Below are positions 14,594 through 16,056 of a stretch of 16,056 nt of DNA, piece by piece; within the stretch, counting starts at the first letter, position 1, and each line of letters begins with the position of its first letter. The notes under the pieces were generated by a model. It saw only the letters and a program-made list of their open reading frames with translations, did not search any database and was not told where the DNA came from. The translations under genes were made by a program, and so were the position numbers. This DNA is from Erysipelotrichaceae bacterium. Lineage in GTDB: Bacteria > Bacillota_I > Bacilli_A > Erysipelotrichales > Erysipelotrichaceae. Location: NCBI GenBank assembly GCA_019415435.1, contig DXZE01000002.1, positions 42,716-58,771 of the forward strand, written 5' to 3'.

Positions 14594-16056
14594 AGAAAGT
14601 AAAGAAAAACAGAACCAGAAAGAACAGTAAGAAAAAGATTGTTCTGATCATTCTGATTGTTATCGTATGTATTTCTTCCTATTTCATTATCAATAAAGAA
14701 AGAGAGAATAAGCGGGCCTATGTACAGAAAGTATCAGATCTCAGTTCTGGGTTTGATGTTTCAAGTCTTCCATTGTATGGATCTGGTATTGTCTCTGATG
14801 AAGCCAGTCAGGAGATTAAGTTACAATCTGGTGAGAAAGTCGCAGAAGTCTATGTCAATGCAGGTGATACAGTCACAAAAGATCAGAAGTTATTCAGTTA
14901 TGATGCCTCTTCTTTAGAATTAAATTTGGAACAGGAACAACTCTCCTTACAACAGGCGCAGACTTTACTAAAAAGAGAACAGAAGAAACTGAACCAGATA
15001 ACAGATATCAAAGCTGTATCCGATTCTTCCAGGAAACAGAGTTCTGATAATCTGAATACTCTTTCTGAAAAAGCAAGTGAAGCAGAACAGGCTGTACAGG
15101 ATTATCAGAGTGAACATGCGGATGAGTTATTACAGAATATATTCGATGTTGACTCTGACCCTTCTGTTGTAAATGCACAGACTGCTTATGAAAACTTCTC
15201 GAATGGTATTTATTCACAAGAAGAACAGGCACAGATAGATACCTATAGTGCCTCTGGAGATATGGAAGGCATGCAGATGTATATATCAGGACATCTGAAT
15301 GATCTCATGCAGAATATTAACGATACAAGAGATGCTGTTACCAAACAGCGTAGAGAAGCCTATGACAATTTTGTAAATGGCAATTATACAAGTGAAGAAC
15401 AGAGTCAGATCCAAAGTTTACAGAATAAGGCAGATTATGCTAATAAAGCCTATGAAGATGCGTCCAATTCGTTAAGTACGGTTGTTACAGAAAGTGACAA
15501 GGCATCATTGTTGCGTAACCAGCAGGTTGCGGTAATGAAGGCACAAAATCAGGTTACTTCGGCTAATGAAGCTTTGAAAACAGCGCAAGATAAGGTCAAT
15601 GATGCAGTTGTGAAAGCAGGTATGAATGGAACTGTCGCATTCATTCATGATCCAGACACTTCTATTCAGGAAGGCAAGCCTTATATCGTTATTTCTGCTT
15701 CAGGCGGTGTATCTGCCATGGGCGGTGTATCTGAATTTGATATTGGAAAAGTCAAAGAAGGAGACAGAATCAAAGTTACAGACGTTGTAACAGGTAATGA
15801 ATCAGAAGCTTCACTTCTTTCGATATCTTCCTTTCCGGATCAGTCTGGTCAGATATCTGCCTATGGCTCTGCCAATAGTAATACAACGTATTATCCTTTT
15901 ACGGCTGTATTAGATGATCCGGATGGATTCAATGCCGGAGATTCGATTGAATACCAGTCTGCAGAAGATGGACATGATCAGATGATATTTTTATCCCGTG
16001 CCTATATCAGAATGGATGAGAAAGGTGCCTATACATTTATCGATAATCATGGAAAA
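14590..16056 (+). CDS. HlyD-like adaptor protein, long coiled-coil form (3' end cut by window edge)
   Basis: My own translation gives 489 open codons from ATG at 14590 to the window edge. The start is supported by GGAGG (14578-14582) 7 bases upstream and by the ATGA overlap with the previous gene. It has a basic N-terminus, one membrane helix (about 17-34), and a first lipoyl half (about 63-105) containing VYVNAGDTVTKDQKLFSYD, nearly identical to the short adaptor. A helical region of about 230 residues (106-335) follows, then the second half VVKAGMNGTVAFI (340-352) and a barrel-like region with GGVSEFDIGKVKEGDRIKV. The second lipoyl half has lost the usual AP-DG signature (AGMNG). Two copies of an AY-NF--G-Y--EEQ-QI motif lie 58 residues apart in the coiled coil (Y200 and Y258). 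It probably works with the MacB-type ATPase; partner and substrate are unknown. Confidence 0.87.
   Translation, partial: MKKVKKNRTRKNSKKKIVLIILIVIVCISSYFIINKERENKRAYVQKVSDLSSGFDVSSLPLYGSGIVSDEASQEIKLQSGEKVAEVYVNAGDTVTKDQKLFSYDASSLELNLEQEQLSLQQAQTLLKREQKKLNQITDIKAVSDSSRKQSSDNLNTLSEKASEAEQAVQDYQSEHADELLQNIFDVDSDPSVVNAQTAYENFSNGIYSQEEQAQIDTYSASGDMEGMQMYISGHLNDLMQNINDTRDAVTKQRREAYDNFVNGNYTSEEQSQIQSLQNKADYANKAYEDASNSLSTVVTESDKASLLRNQQVAVMKAQNQVTSANEALKTAQDKVNDAVVKAGMNGTVAFIHDPDTSIQEGKPYIVISASGGVSAMGGVSEFDIGKVKEGDRIKVTDVVTGNESEASLLSISSFPDQSGQISAYGSANSNTTYYPFTAVLDDPDGFNAGDSIEYQSAEDGHDQMIFLSRAYIRMDEKGAYTFIDNHGK

Noticed and set aside
14657..15232. Short open frames at 14657-14917 (+) and 15008-15232 (-)
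   Set aside because: Both are other-frame or antisense shadows of the long adaptor gene, which is open through the whole segment.
1..16056. Mobile element, phage, CRISPR or defence system
   Set aside because: No transposase, integrase, terminal inverted repeats, target duplications, repeat-spacer pattern or defence gene was seen; composition looks even across the window.

Overview
The window reads as chromosomal DNA of a low-to-moderate GC Gram-positive bacterium (Bacillota). The evidence is strong AGGAGG-type ribosome binding sites, a nusB-xse-ispA-dxs-recN cluster, a proS next to an IMP dehydrogenase, and a YtrA-type GntR/ABC operon. A gut Erysipelotrichia-like host is my guess from protein style; no rRNA or other taxonomic marker is present. 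Gene density is very high, no gap exceeds about 100 bases, and I see no tRNA, rRNA, CRISPR array, insertion sequence or phage gene.

Region 1 (1-6185, minus strand) is one tightly packed operon, transcribed nusB > xseA > xseB > ispA > dxs > recN. It links transcription antitermination, exonuclease VII, isoprenoid precursor synthesis and DNA repair. recN runs off the left edge. Genes overlap or are separated by only 2-17 bases. folD, tlyA and argR, which often sit in this cluster in Bacillota, are missing between these genes.

Region 2 (6186-6868) holds a lone plus-strand DUF5662-like gene with no visible ribosome binding site. A well-placed -10 box suggests a leaderless mRNA. The gene ends inside a perfect 10-bp hairpin with a GAAA loop that can serve as terminator for both converging genes.

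Region 3 (6869-10212) is a divergent pair, guaB (minus) and proS (plus). Two perfect TATAAT boxes face away from each other 34 bp apart. The IMP dehydrogenase belongs to the unusual type known from the protozoan Tritrichomonas foetus, with the diagnostic residues at the same numbers. proS ends at a strong hairpin terminator.

Region 4 (10213-16056, plus strand, running off the right edge) is an operon with its own promoter and a candidate autoregulatory operator: a short YtrA-type GntR repressor, a YtrB-like ABC ATPase, a polytopic YtrC/D-like permease, an HlyD-like adaptor, a MacB/LolD-type (YtrE-like) ATPase, and a second, longer HlyD-like adaptor. The layout recalls the Bacillus subtilis ytrABCDEF operon (a cell-envelope antibiotic response system) with two membrane-fusion adaptors added. 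A MacB/YtrF-type permease is expected just beyond the right edge. This operon is the best candidate here for an incompletely described system.
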